Source: Neofusicoccum parvum (lineage: Eukaryota > Ascomycota > Dothideomycetes > Botryosphaeriales > Botryosphaeriaceae). Taken from it: a stretch of DNA of 64,000 nucleotides. The translations under genes were made by a program, and so were the position numbers. The stretch lies in contig CP087220.1 in the NCBI GenBank assembly GCA_020912385.1, positions 1,364,001-1,428,000 of the forward strand, written 5' to 3'. Below the pieces are notes generated by a model. The model saw only the letters and a program-made list of their open reading frames with translations, made no database searches and was not told the origin of the DNA. Numbering within the stretch: the first letter of the stretch is position 1; each line of letters opens with the position of its first letter. Positions 1 to 11,500 of the stretch are shown here, one piece after another.

Positions 1-485
1 CGGCAAGCCTTCCGGTGGGTTGCAACTAGCGTTGCCGTCGCTAGAGGCTTAGTATCTCGTGGCACTGAAGTTTATTGAGCAGGTGAGGTGGTGGGCATTG
101 GCATCGTTCTACTGTAATGAGTGACTGATGCCGGCGTTTGGGTCAGTTGTGAGCTCATCCGCATATATGGAGATGATTTGCTGCGGAGGCGGCCGTCTGT
201 CTTCTAATGCGGCGTTGTCACGCAACTGTGGGAGGACATGAAAGTTCCTGGGGGTTTGATAGAGCCACAACGACGTCCACTTTCATTAGCATCCCTGCGC
301 TGATCTGGAGGTTGCGCGACTCTGCCATGTGGCTGGCCAGGTGTACAGAGAATGCCTTTGATTCGCTCTAAACCGACAATACTGTACAGCTCTTCTTTTG
401 CCTTGCAACCCGTGAAGCCGAGTATCCCACCGTTGTGCTGATGTACTCCAATCGCAAGCCCAGAACCCTTCCATTATAGCATGGC
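1..485. other. Left-edge non-coding stretch
   Basis: No exon with convincing codon pattern was found on either strand. The part next to 485 is the 3' flank of the minus-strand MIC10 gene. The rest could be the flank of a gene lying outside the window. Confidence 0.4.
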
Positions 486-1025
486 TCACGGCCTGTAAAC
501 CCGCAGGCCGTCTTTCGAGGGGGAAGCGGCGTTCTTGAAGGACTGCATGCACAACGTGTCAGCACCAAGGCATCTGTCTGGCAGCTAGGGAGAATCAGGG
601 CGATTGAGGCCTTACGTTGTCGCACTCTTCCCAGGCGCGGCCGGCACCGAAACCCAGACCAACGAAAGCAGGCCACGCGCGGCGCTTGAAGAGGAGAACG
701 GAGAAGACAATGCCGAAGGAGAGGCCGAGACCAGAGCGGATGAGCATAGAGGAGAGGCAGCGGTCCCACTAGAGATGGCGCGTGAGATTAGCCAGGAGCT
801 TCAGGGAGCAGTGTGCGCGCCGGCCAGGCTGACGGCTTGCGGGCGCGTGCAGCACTTGGACGCAGTCGCCACCTCGAGCGGACGCCCAGGATCCAGACGG
901 GAGGCGATGGGCAGCACATCGGCGGCGTCTCAAAAACGCACCTTGTCGTTCAGCAGGGCCTCGCTCATGGGCCGGCTGGGGCGCGCGACGGGAGCGGCAG
1001 AGACGGGGGTATTTTCCTCAGCCAT
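486..1025 (-). CDS. MIC10: MICOS complex subunit MIC10
   Basis: Small mitochondrial inner-membrane protein that bends membrane at cristae junctions as part of the MICOS complex. Three exons, read from the minus strand: 942-1025, 616-768 and 486-542, all joined in phase 0, giving 97 residues. The N-terminal exon ends in LLNDK and the next begins WDRCLSS, which rebuilds the family signature. Two hydrophobic segments (about residues 36-55 and 59-74) each carry glycine motifs (GLGLSFG and GLGFGAG) and are separated by a positive KRR turn; this hairpin is how MIC10 sits and oligomerises in the membrane. Length fits the family (about 90-100). The exons are too short to show as one open frame, so the gene is easily missed. 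Start is the first in-frame ATG before the conserved block. It is divergent from URB2 with 313 bp between start codons. Confidence 0.9.
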
Positions 1026-1338
1026 TGCGGAGTCAGGGCGGCGGGACAAGCCAATTGGCGCGCAGAGCTTCGATCGGTCTGGATGCTGGGAGCTCTGACG
1101 TGGTGTTGGGATGGAGGAGGTGTTTGTGTCGCCAGCACGCCTCTCGTGGGTCCGTTGCGCTGTTTGACGTCGGCCTTGGCGCAGCGCGCGCACGGACCGG
1201 GCCTTTTGATCTGTTCGAAACGGCCTGCACCACCACCGCACAGCATCTCTCCTGCCCCAGGGCGCGTCTGGACATGGCTCCCATCGCCCAGGTACGCTGA
1301 ACGATCGCATTAGCCCCAAGACCGAGCCCCAGCCGCTG
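1026..1338. promoter_or_regulatory. Shared MIC10/URB2 intergenic promoter region
   Basis: 313 bp between the two divergent start codons. It must hold both promoters or at least both 5' UTRs. No specific transcription-factor site was recognised with confidence. Confidence 0.5.
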
Positions 1339-4300
1339 ATGCCGCCGCCGCAGCCCATGGAACTCCCGTCCCTGCGCCGCCTGCTTGCTCTGGACAAAGA
1401 CTTCTCCACCTTCGACGAAAAACTCGACCACGCCACCCACATAATCGGCCAGCCCGATGGTGCAAAGCACCGGGACGATGCCCAGGACCCGCTGCTGTTC
1501 TACAAGGGCAGCCCGCGCACCGAATGGGTGCTGCGCTGGCTGCTGGGCAAGCTCAAGGCGGATGATCCGGAGGGCCTGAGTGCGCGCAGCAGCTGGGTCG
1601 CCTGGCAGCTGCTGCGCCAAGTCCTGCTCGGACTGCCTCCGGCCATCTCCGCGAAACTGCTCAACGCCCACGGCTTCCTGGCCATCCTAGAAAAGACCCT
1701 GCAGGAGAACTTTGCCGCCCGGGCCGGCAACCATAGGCTACAAGAGGAGGCAAGCGTGAAGAGGCGGAAAGACGGCAAGGCATCGCGCAAGAGGAAGCGC
1801 GACGGGACCCCCGTGGAGGAGCCGGAGCTGTCCGATCGCGAAAATCAGGAGCGGCTCGTATTGTTCGAGGCCGTGGCCGGGGCTACCATCGAAATTGCGG
1901 CCGCGTGCTTTGACGACTCGGAAAGCTACGAGAAGTCTGTGGCCGAACTACTAAAGTCTGTCCTGCGGACAACCACTGCTCAAGCTGCCCATCTGCTCCG
2001 ACTATGGCTCGAATCCGTGCATTACCTTGTTTTGAAGGCGGCCTTTGATGGAAGAGTACCTGTCGGATCGCTGTTACCGCATGTCTTGCAGATTTGGAAC
2101 GCGAGCGTAGCGAGCTTAGGGAGCGATGTCAGCAGTGCCGCGGAGCGCTTCTCTCAGGAGTGCCTGGTTCCTGCCGTTGTCCTGCTGTCAGACATCCCTC
2201 TCGAGGTTGATCCTTCTGTTGAGCCGAGTGCTGTCGAGACTGGTCGCGACATCGAGAGTCGGATTAGCCGAACTCTGGAGACTCTGCTAGCAAGACACGT
2301 CTTCATTCCCGCCAGAACCTCCTTCTTTTCCGAAGCCGAAGGCTGGCAAGTGAGTAAGCCTGGTCAAGCCCGACCGGAATCGCTTGATATTTCACGCCTC
2401 ATCGAACCGTTACGCTTGGCTTTTGCAGGCATCGCTGAGGATGCAGGCCCAGGACCCTTGGATTCGGATAGGCACAAGCTATTCGAGGCTGTCGGTTCCC
2501 TGCTGGACATCGCAATCCGTTGTTCTCAGCGGTCCACGCTAAAGAAAAGGCTCGACGAGGCCCCTTGGCTGCAGTATGTCTTCGTAGCGCTTTGCGAATG
2601 CATCGGAGCCCCTATCAACGGTAGCTCCCCTGTCCAGATCGACGAGGGTCGGAGGGCAATTCTCGACCAGATGCTGGAGATTCTCTTTAAGAGAAAGGTG
2701 GCGCTGGAAGCAGATGTCCTCGAAAAGCTCGTTCGATCCTACTCTGGTGTTTTTGCATCAAGTGGAGACACCAAATTCTTCGACCAGCAACTCATTGCTC
2801 GAGTGATTGCTTACGATGCGACTGTTTTTCTGGGCGCGCCTAGCAAGGCCGGGACTGAAGGGCAATTGCCAGACGCTCTCTTCAGCGCCATCACGGCCGC
2901 GTCAACGGATGGCTTCGGCTCAACGTCCAGCCATGTCTCAGACACATGCAGCCACAGTTCGGGTGGAACATCCGAAACAAAATCCTCCGATCACCTCAAA
3001 GTCTCCGTCGTGGTCCCCCTCATGAAGGCTTACGCACAGGCAAGAGACCTCACAGGATTTGTCTCGAGATGGTTTGCGCAGCTCCAGCAACTGAGTAAAT
3101 CTGCCCGGTCGATGGAAAAGTCCGTCTGGGTGGAAAAGGAGGTTATCTCGGCACTGAGGGACGTTCTGGAGACCAACCTTACCGCAAAGCAGGTCTTCGA
3201 ATTGCTCAATGAGCACTGGCGCCACATCTCCACGTGCGAAAAAGCATCAGGAAGTGATGAACTTTCGGAGGCTTCCGCAAGCCTTGTCATCGTCGACGCT
3301 CTTGTCGGAGCATTGCAGGCGGACGAAACGATTGCTTCAGTCGTATCCGTACTGCAATCACTGCAAAAGAGCCTTCTCACCTTGACGGGTGTCTCGAAAG
3401 AGCCCGTCACTGTTGCGCGAGCTTTGCGGACCATTTCGCGCATCCATATCCTCCTCCGGCCGCACCAAAAGCTGCAGGAAGCCAAAGAGTTCACAGAGAA
3501 TGTGTTCTCTCAAGCGAAGGAACATAATGTCATTGAGGTCATTCGGGCAGCGGAGAAATCCGAGGCCATGGGTGTGAGTACTCGTAGCGAGGAAGCTTTC
3601 AACCTGATTGCTACACTGTGCAGCGATTTCATGGGCGCTCTTGATCTCAAAGAACCAGCCAAGGACCTTTTCAACCAATCAGCGGTTGCCCTCTTTCGCT
3701 CGAATGATGAGATCAAAGATCGCATTGCGGATGGAGCAAAGCGTCGTCGGACGACTGATCCTCTAGATGTTGCTACCGCGCGCTTAGAGGTTTTCACGTT
3801 GAACGCTGCTGCCGTTCTTACTCAATTTCCCAGCCTCCTAACGTGAGTATTTCGCATTTCCTAGATCAGGGTGTCACTGACTTATCTAGTCTCCCTCCAC
3901 TCGAATCACTCAAAAGCCTTTTGCGTTTGCTGTTCTGGCACGCTTTTGGCGAGTTTTCGGGCCAGTACGAAGCACCTCGTGGTTTGTCGTACACACTTGT
4001 ATTCGAGGCGATGTCTGATCTTGTGTTGACGATGCATTCGAGCGAGCTTAAAGGTTCGTGGTCAAATTCTGCTGCACATAACAGCTACTGATCTGTGCTA
4101 GATCTTTTATTCTCTGTTCTTTATGAGGCTCTTGATTCCGAGACCAAGCTAGGCAAGTCTCGAGAACTCGGTGAGCAATTGCGGGCCTTCTCTGAGATAC
4201 AGTACCTCCGTGTGCCTGTTACTGCGATAGGTCGCAGGCATCGCGAGCAGATCCTTGACCGCGTCACCGAGATGTGCACAGTTTCTGGCAAGAGACGACC

Positions 4301-6227
4301 CAGTAGTGAAGCTCTGTTCCGTCACTTAAGCCTCGCAGCCAAGCTTATGGAGGTTCCTAACGCAACTTCCGAGCTGGCTACGGAAGCCGATCTGCTCTGG
4401 ACAATTGCTCGCACCATGCAAGATAATGACTCAGTCGACCCGGATGTTCTCAAAGTGCTTGATGAACTTGTTCGTCTAACACTGGGAGACACCATCACAG
4501 TCAAAGATCAAGCAAGAGGCCAGCAGTATCTCGAAGGCTTCAGGAAGATGATGCGTCGCTTTGCCAAAGACGCTAAGACGTTCCGGGATCACATTGCGGA
4601 GTTGACTTGCTTCAAGTCTGGACTCGTTACCCTCAAGGCAACGGATCAACTTTGGGATGACGAGGAGACGTACAAGACGATGAAGAGATACCTCCGAACT
4701 CTTGACAGTGATTTGGAGACGCTCTTGCCTGATGCTTTGAGTAGCATAGCAGAGGAAGAGGTTGCCTTCCTCAGGGCAGTTCTCAGTGCCGCCTCGGATC
4801 TCCCGGTTCGGAGCATGGCACGTGATGGTAAAATACCATTTTCCTACAGTAAGAGCCATGGTGGCTAACTAAATACAGGATACGTCTGCAGTATCGAGGC
4901 AAAACTGCTGAAATCCATTCGGAAACGACTCCGCTCAGGCGAAGCCAACACATTCGAGCAACCAGAGGCATCGATGTGGGTGTCACTAACAACAGCTGTT
5001 TCGAACGTTGCTAGCTCAGACGAAGCGGAATGTGTCAGTGCCATGATTTATGACCTCTGGCGTTGCGGTGAGTGCTGCATCTTGGACGCACAGTTGACAT
5101 GCGGCTAATTCATAACAGATCTATCCGCGAGCGACCGCCACAGCCTACTAGACGCAACCCGCAAGGCACTAGGCTCTCTAGGGCTTGATAGAAGAACATC
5201 ATTGCTCTCCCAGCTCAAGTTCAGCCCTACTGACGAGCAGAACTGGCAGCCCACGTTGGTATTAATGAATATATTGATCTCGTCCCTGCCAGGTAGGATT
5301 TACGACCTTTTTGTTGCCATACATCCTTGGCTCACACATACAGATGTTCCAGGCAAGGACGATACTTCAACACAAGGCCTCAACGGTTTCCTTGGGCAAC
5401 TGAGTGGTTATCTCGATAACGTTGAAACCATCCGCGATTTCCACGCCGCGCTCAACTGCGTTGACACAATCCTGCGGGAAAAGGTAGGCGACCTCATCTG
5501 TCTCAAGTCGGTACCCCGCTTACAGAGTGCATAGCACTGGCTTGTCTCGCAATGGGCCATCGAAAGCATCATCGACTCGCTGGCACGTCTCGCCTCTTCT
5601 TCTGGACCCGAACTCCCTTCCGAGCAGTCCGACGCCATCTACAGCCGGCTCTGCAGCACAACGCACCTCATCATCTCCCTCCACCGCACCCGTCTTGGCG
5701 GGCGTTTCCACGTCCTCATGCCTCTGCTCCAAAACCTACTCCGTTGCCTCTTCACCCCCGACCAAAGCCGTCACAACGCCGCCACGACATCCCCCCAACC
5801 GCCCCCCTGGCTCTCTGCCGCGCCAGCTCCCCTGACGCCCACCCACGCCTCCGCCTTCGCCCGCCTCGTCACGACGCTCTGCAACCCGACCGTCTCGGCA
5901 GTCAAGGGCCTCGGCGGCCACCAGCGCAAACGCCCCGCCGCCACGACCACCACGGCCGAGCTAGTCGACGAGACCAAGAAGGCGCGCGAGTACGCGGGGC
6001 AGTACGTGCCGGCGCTCATCGCGTCCTTCTGCACGCTGACGCTGCACGGCGGCCGCATCGGCCCCGAGACCAGAGCGGCGCTCATGCCGGCGCTCTACGC
6101 CTGCGCCGACGTGGTCGGCATCGAGGCGCTGCGCGCCATGAACGCCGGGTTGGCTGCGGGCGAGCGGGCGGTGTGGCGGGGCGTGTATGCGGACTGGAAG
6201 AAGTTTGGGAGGTGGGAGGGTAGGTAA
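1339..6227 (+). CDS. URB2: Urb2/Npa2 family nucleolar pre-ribosome factor
   Basis: Large nucleolar protein needed for early 60S ribosomal subunit assembly and 27S pre-rRNA processing; in yeast it acts with Npa1/Urb1, Nop8, Dbp6 and Rsa3. Seven exons: 1339-3842, 3890-4053, 4102-4827, 4879-5067, 5119-5292, 5344-5483, 5535-6227. Phases agree at every junction and the product is 1,529 residues. The protein is mostly helical; a basic stretch KRKRD lies near residue 153 and may be a nuclear signal. The C-terminal exon (about 230 residues) is the conserved Urb2/Npa2 region, ending in the typical AVWRGVYADWKKFGRW. The fifth intron (5293-5343) is 51 nt, a multiple of three and open, so retention would simply add 17 residues; I call it an intron from its gtagga donor and cacatacag end. 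Start is the first ATG of the open frame; a second ATG lies six codons later. Confidence 0.85.
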
Positions 6228-9200
6228 GCGTGGGGGAGAAAAAAGATAACGAGTGACGAGAATGACCGGTTGCGTAGAAGGGGTTGGGGGCAGGCAGTTT
6301 GTGTGTTGCGGCGCTGCCGCTGGCCTTTTTCTTCCTATTGGCCATCTACCGGGGACCTTTTTTTCTTCTTGTTCCCCTCTTTCTTGTATTTTTTTTTCTT
6401 CTTTCTTCTTTCTACCTCTTCTGCATAGCGTTGGGTGACGTCATAAAGCCGGAATGACTGTTCGTAAAGCGGGAAATTTTGTATTGTACGTGTGTGCGTG
6501 TGCGTGACAGCATCATCCTGCATGGTCGAGCGAATGGGCGTTTACATTGCATTTCGGCGTCAGCGGTAGCCCCGCATTTACTTCCCTTGTGTCTTTTTTT
6601 CTTCCTCACTCACCTTCGTTCTCCTGTTGGGTATCTTCTCCACAGCGTTCCAGTGGTGAGGGGTGTTGGGCAGCGGCGGGCGGTGGCGACGGCGACGGGG
6701 TTGGGATCTTGCGAGAATGTTTCACGTTCTGGCAACCACCCTCTCGACGACGCCGGATGGGAATCTTCTGGTGGATCGGCTTCTCCTCGTCGCCCGGGCG
6801 AAATAGCAGCGCGCACGAGCGCACGCCCGACGTGGATGGATAATGCGCATTGCCACAGCCAACCTTAAACCATCTCCCTCGCACCCCCTCGTTCTCCTTC
6901 GCGGCCGCCGCCTCGCGGCCGCGCATGTATCTACAACAGTACAGCACAGCACAGCACATCACCCTGCCCGCCACCCCGCGGCGGATAGATCGTCCCGACA
7001 GCGAACTACCGATATGGCGCAAGCGGGCGGCGGCAGCGGCTGTTACAAAGCATTATTTATCATCGTCCACCGCTGGCGCGGTCGGTCCGCGCATCGTCGT
7101 GGAGGGAAGGCAAAGCAAGCTTTTCAGCACGGTTCGCAGCCACGTTCGCCCTCGCACGGGGAGGGCGAACGCGAGCGGATTAAGCTTTCCCGACGTGTGC
7201 GCGCGCAAGCGCCTGCGAGATGAGCGGTGGGAACCGTCGATAAGTAGGGGGGGCGGCGGCTGCCCGCGGCCGGTGGGCGGGTGCGGGTTTGATGCGGTGG
7301 TTGGTCCCTTATCGGCTTTCTCTCTTTCTTTCTTTCTTTCTTTCTTTTTTCTTCGCTCTTTCCTGTAGGCGGGCCAAGCCTTGACGAGGGAGGGGAGAGG
7401 AGCTGACCGGTTGTCAGAGGTGCTGTTGCACCAGTGCTGCTAGTGTGGTTTGCGTCGCGATTGGTTCGCCGGCCGCTCCCTAGCCCTGCCGGCCGGAGAC
7501 TGCCCTGTGTGCTGCCACCCTGTCCGAGCCCGAACTGACGTGGGTCGGCTCGTTGGTTGATGCGAGCACGGGCTCGGCAACGGTGGGCGGGCGCTAGGGG
7601 GTGGGGTGGGCGGATGGATGTATGTGGCCAGAGACGAGGGGGGAGGAAAAAGGAGCTTTGCGCAGGTACCCGGGAGAAAGTTTAATGCACATGCCCGATA
7701 CACGATTGTGCGTTGCCTCGTTGCTGCTTAAGCCCTAACAGTGGCGAAAAGGTAATGGGCTGATAACAGGGCGACGGGGAATTCACTTAGAGTTCGGGAG
7801 TCGGTGCTGCAGTGGAGGAGGAGTGAACAATGCGGTGCATACAAAACAAAATGTGGGCACATATGATATGGGGAGGAGACGGAGGCAATGAAAAAGAAAA
7901 GGTTAAGCATGTACGCGCCTCTATTTTCCCGTAAGTTTTAATGTTGCTGAAGCTCGGGAATGCCGTGGTGGTGCGTTCGGACGGTGCTGCTCCGGCGTTG
8001 TTGATGGTGATGTTCCGAACTTGACGCATGCGCTCAGACCGCACACTTGGTGCTTGTCGGAGACAAGGCAGAAAGAGAAATCACTCAGGTTGACATGAAT
8101 GTACAGGAATCCCCTGAGATGTTACGATGAAGTGATAGCAAACACAGGAACTCTGGGGCGTTGATTTCCACCCACCACTCACTCGTCGCCTGAGATTCCA
8201 GGCGTCAGACATCATTGATCACGAGTAGGGAGAAGTTGGCCAAGAGTTTCGATAGATCTTCCCTCGGCCTTCTATAATGCAGGAAACCCAGGGCTATAGT
8301 TAACTGGGGAAAAGCAAATCTATAAAGTGTAATGATTTTCGAGAAGGAAGAAGCCAAAGCCAAAAAGCCACACCGTTGCGGGAAAAAGCAAAGTAGCCAC
8401 TTTTTCCTTAAATTCTTTGGTTGCGGTCCCCTCTCGACATCTGGTCGACAGGGGAGTGAAATGGGCGGTCCGGTTTCACATGCAGCAGGGGTTCTTCGGG
8501 GACTGGGGCAGGATGTCCTTGCCTCAAGCCTGGTTTTCTTCTGCTTTTGCTCGCAGCCTTCAACCCTTTGACGGGCTGCGCCCGGAAACTGGGGACTGCC
8601 GGGGTGTTGGCCTGGGATTGCTGGCCACGCTAAGACGGAGAACTGCCTGGAAGGGGAACAGCGGCCATTGCTTGGCTTTTCTTCTCTGCAATCTTTTGGC
8701 ACAACCCGGCGGGGAGCACGAGTAGTGGTCAACCACGAGGGAAGGGAAGGAACCGTGGTCGACGTTAAGCATCAACAATTTCTTTTTCTTATTTTCCGCA
8801 GCACGGTGTCAGCAGTAGTCCACTGCCGCGCTGCGAAAACAGCGCGCGCCGCATCATCGTCCTCGCGTCGCGCATATTCGAAGGCCGTTCGAATGTTCGA
8901 CGAATTGTCCCTGAACCTTGCGGGACGTGGTGTTGTTCCCCCATGTCCCCCATCGTCAGGAACCCATCGTCTCCCCCTTGCCCTCCCCGTCTTGGCCCCC
9001 ATGCCCTTACCCACAATCTATTATACTCAGTCCAGCCCAAGAGACCCAATTGCCGAGCCCCTTCGCTTGATTGCCTCCAGATCTGGTCGCAACGCAGCGC
9101 ACGCACGCACATCCCGTTAGCCACACTCGGCGCTCCCGCTCCTCACCAGCTTGGCCCCGGCCTGGCCTGGCCCTGGCCTGGCTGCCCCGTGCTCCGCGCA

Positions 9201-11500
9201 CCTCCCGAGCTCCCGTGCCGGGAACGACAGGAAAGCACGGAGCAGGCAGGGGGGAGGGACGTCCAAAAAAGCACCAGCACCAGCACCGGTCCAGACGGCC
9301 CCGCGGGCCCGGCCCCCATGCCAATCACACCACGAGAGGCGAGCGGAGCGCGCCCCGAACGCACGCGCGGCGAGTGAAGGCGAGAACGAGGGCGACAACC
9401 GCGTCCCCCTTCCCGTCGTCGGGGTCTCGCCGGCAGGCAGCTGCGGGCGAATGCGGCAGTTCGACCACTCGACCGTGCGGGACGCTTTTCACCGTTTCCA
9501 CGAGCGTGCATTGCATCGGAGCCGTCGTCGTCGGCCGTTGATGATGACGGCCGACGACGAAGCCTCGCGGCCCGAATGCACGGAGAGTCAGAGGAGGGTT
9601 CGCGGCGGCAGGAGCGACAACCCTGCCGCGCTGAGCGAGCAGTAGCGAGAGAGAGCGAGAGCGCAGCACGGGACGTTGTAAACGGATGAGCGGGTCGCCG
9701 GAGGCTAAACGCTCCTTCCCCGAGCACGCGGGTTCCTGCCACACCAACGCCCCTCCGCCCCTCCCTCCCTCCTGACGATCGTCCGCGCGTCGAGGCCGGC
9801 GGGCAGAGATCGGCGGAGCAGGTTTTTGGGTTTTAGAGGTGCGTTGATCACGGCGATCGCCGTGGGGTTGACGGCTCTTTGCGAGGCTCCGATCACGACG
9901 GTGCAGGCGGGAAGGAAGCGGCGGACGTGGAAGTGCGTTTGGCTGCGCGCGTGCCTGGGAGTCCTGCCGTGATCGCGTCTTGATCGTCGTGCTCGCGTCC
10001 GGACGGAAAAGATGATAGATCTCTTTTGCTTGGTCCGCCAATCTCCTATAGACTCGCTGTGCGATATGATGGAAGCGGCGCTTTGCGGGAAGTATGCAAT
10101 TCGATTGACTTCGCGACATCACCTTTCCCCCCTTCGGCGTCTGCCTGGGACTCGGCCATTCGGCTGAGCGGAGACGAGCATTCCCACTGTCTTGCCGAGT
10201 TGGCGGCGTGGTGGTGGCGACGGCGGTGCTCTGGTGCGTCTTTTGATTTCTTTGATGGTGGTGTGTTTCACGGATATGTGCGCCGTTCACGAGACAGGCA
10301 AAGGCAGAAAGACAGATAGACAGACAGGACCGCTAGCGCAATGCAGCTCTGCACCCAAACCGGACCGGACGCTGTTCTTCTGCTGACGGCTGCGAGTCAG
10401 GCGCGAGATGGGCGAAAACGGTAGTATGACGGGCCGAGAACAGATTGACGGCAGGCAGAGAGGTGATCGGTGCGGATCGTCAGGGCGTTGCGCATCGCGT
10501 CCCCGGGTCTTGGAGGGCGCCTGGAGACACAGCGCGTGACGGTGATTTGGACTCCTGCGGCAGTCGAGTCAAGCCGGGCGTGCGGGCGCATCCGCGGAGG
10601 CCCGTGTAGGTGCGGGAGGCCAGGGATGTGCAGCTTGCGGCGCCGGTGCTAGGAGATGGTGACACCCGCCCTCCGCTCTGTGCAGCCTGCGCGATGGACG
10701 CCGGCGGTGGTGTTGTCGACGATGGACGATGGAGCGGGGCGGGGCGGGAGAGGTGCGGTGGTTAGCGGGCGCGCGCTGCGGTTGGAAACGGCCGGGGTTT
10801 GCTAGAACGATTAGCGCCATGTGGGATGTGTGTCGATCAGTCCGGACCATTTGCTTGTTTCAGTCGAAGCCAGATGCCTTCGTTCTGCGTGCCCGACCAC
10901 GCCTGGCCGCTCCTTGCATGCAGCAGGCGACCGCCAGCTAGCCTGCTGTGGAATATGCGTGTGCGCCAGCCGCACGATCGGCAGAGACATGCAGCCAAAC
11001 GATCCGCCGACCGGGGAACTGCGCTGCATCGGCATGCAGAAGTGTATGCCATCTTCAAACCACCACCCGTGCTCGCTTGACGACGACAATGATGCTGTTC
11101 TTTGATTTTTGCTAACCTTCTCCAGCCTCCGCTTCCATCAACCCGCCGATGGAACAGCCTGTTTCGCCTCTCGCTGCTTCTCTTACATGTGAGAGACGCC
11201 GCCCACCGAATAAACACTAGAGCCACCAAGCGGCAGGGCGCAACCAAAAGTAAAATGCAGACCGGCAAAAGCAGAGAGGCCCACTCTACCTCCGGCCGGA
11301 ACAGTGGCCAAACACCTCCTCCTCCCGACATCATGCAGAGCACCCCAGACACCCTTTCCAGTGACATCAACCGTATATGTGTGGTATAACGCATAGAACA
11401 CCTTGAGCCGCCCAAAAAGCAAATCCCCACTCAACACCAGAGCCCAAAAGAAACCAGGCAGGCGGCGAAGACGGCCTGACAGTAGGCCTCGTCTTCAGCC
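6228..11500. other. 5.3 kb interval without recognisable genes
   Basis: Lies between the 3' ends of two convergent genes. It holds pyrimidine runs near 6358-6420, a TTTC tract at 7321-7352 and many G/C-rich repeats of short words. Several long open frames exist on both strands (for example 9325-10290 minus), but they are Arg/Pro/Ser-rich, lack domains and look like chance frames in GC-rich DNA. No tRNA, rRNA or snRNA was recognised. A long non-coding RNA or a fast-evolving gene with many introns cannot be excluded. Confidence 0.5.
7321..7352. repeat. TTTC microsatellite
   Basis: About seven tandem TTTC/TCTT units followed by a T run, inside the gene-less interval. Simple-sequence repeat; no function implied. 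Confidence 0.85.

Noticed and set aside
9325..10290. 321-codon minus-strand open frame in the gene-less interval
   Set aside because: Arg/Pro/Ser-rich, overlaps other long frames on both strands, no domain; typical of chance frames in GC-rich DNA.
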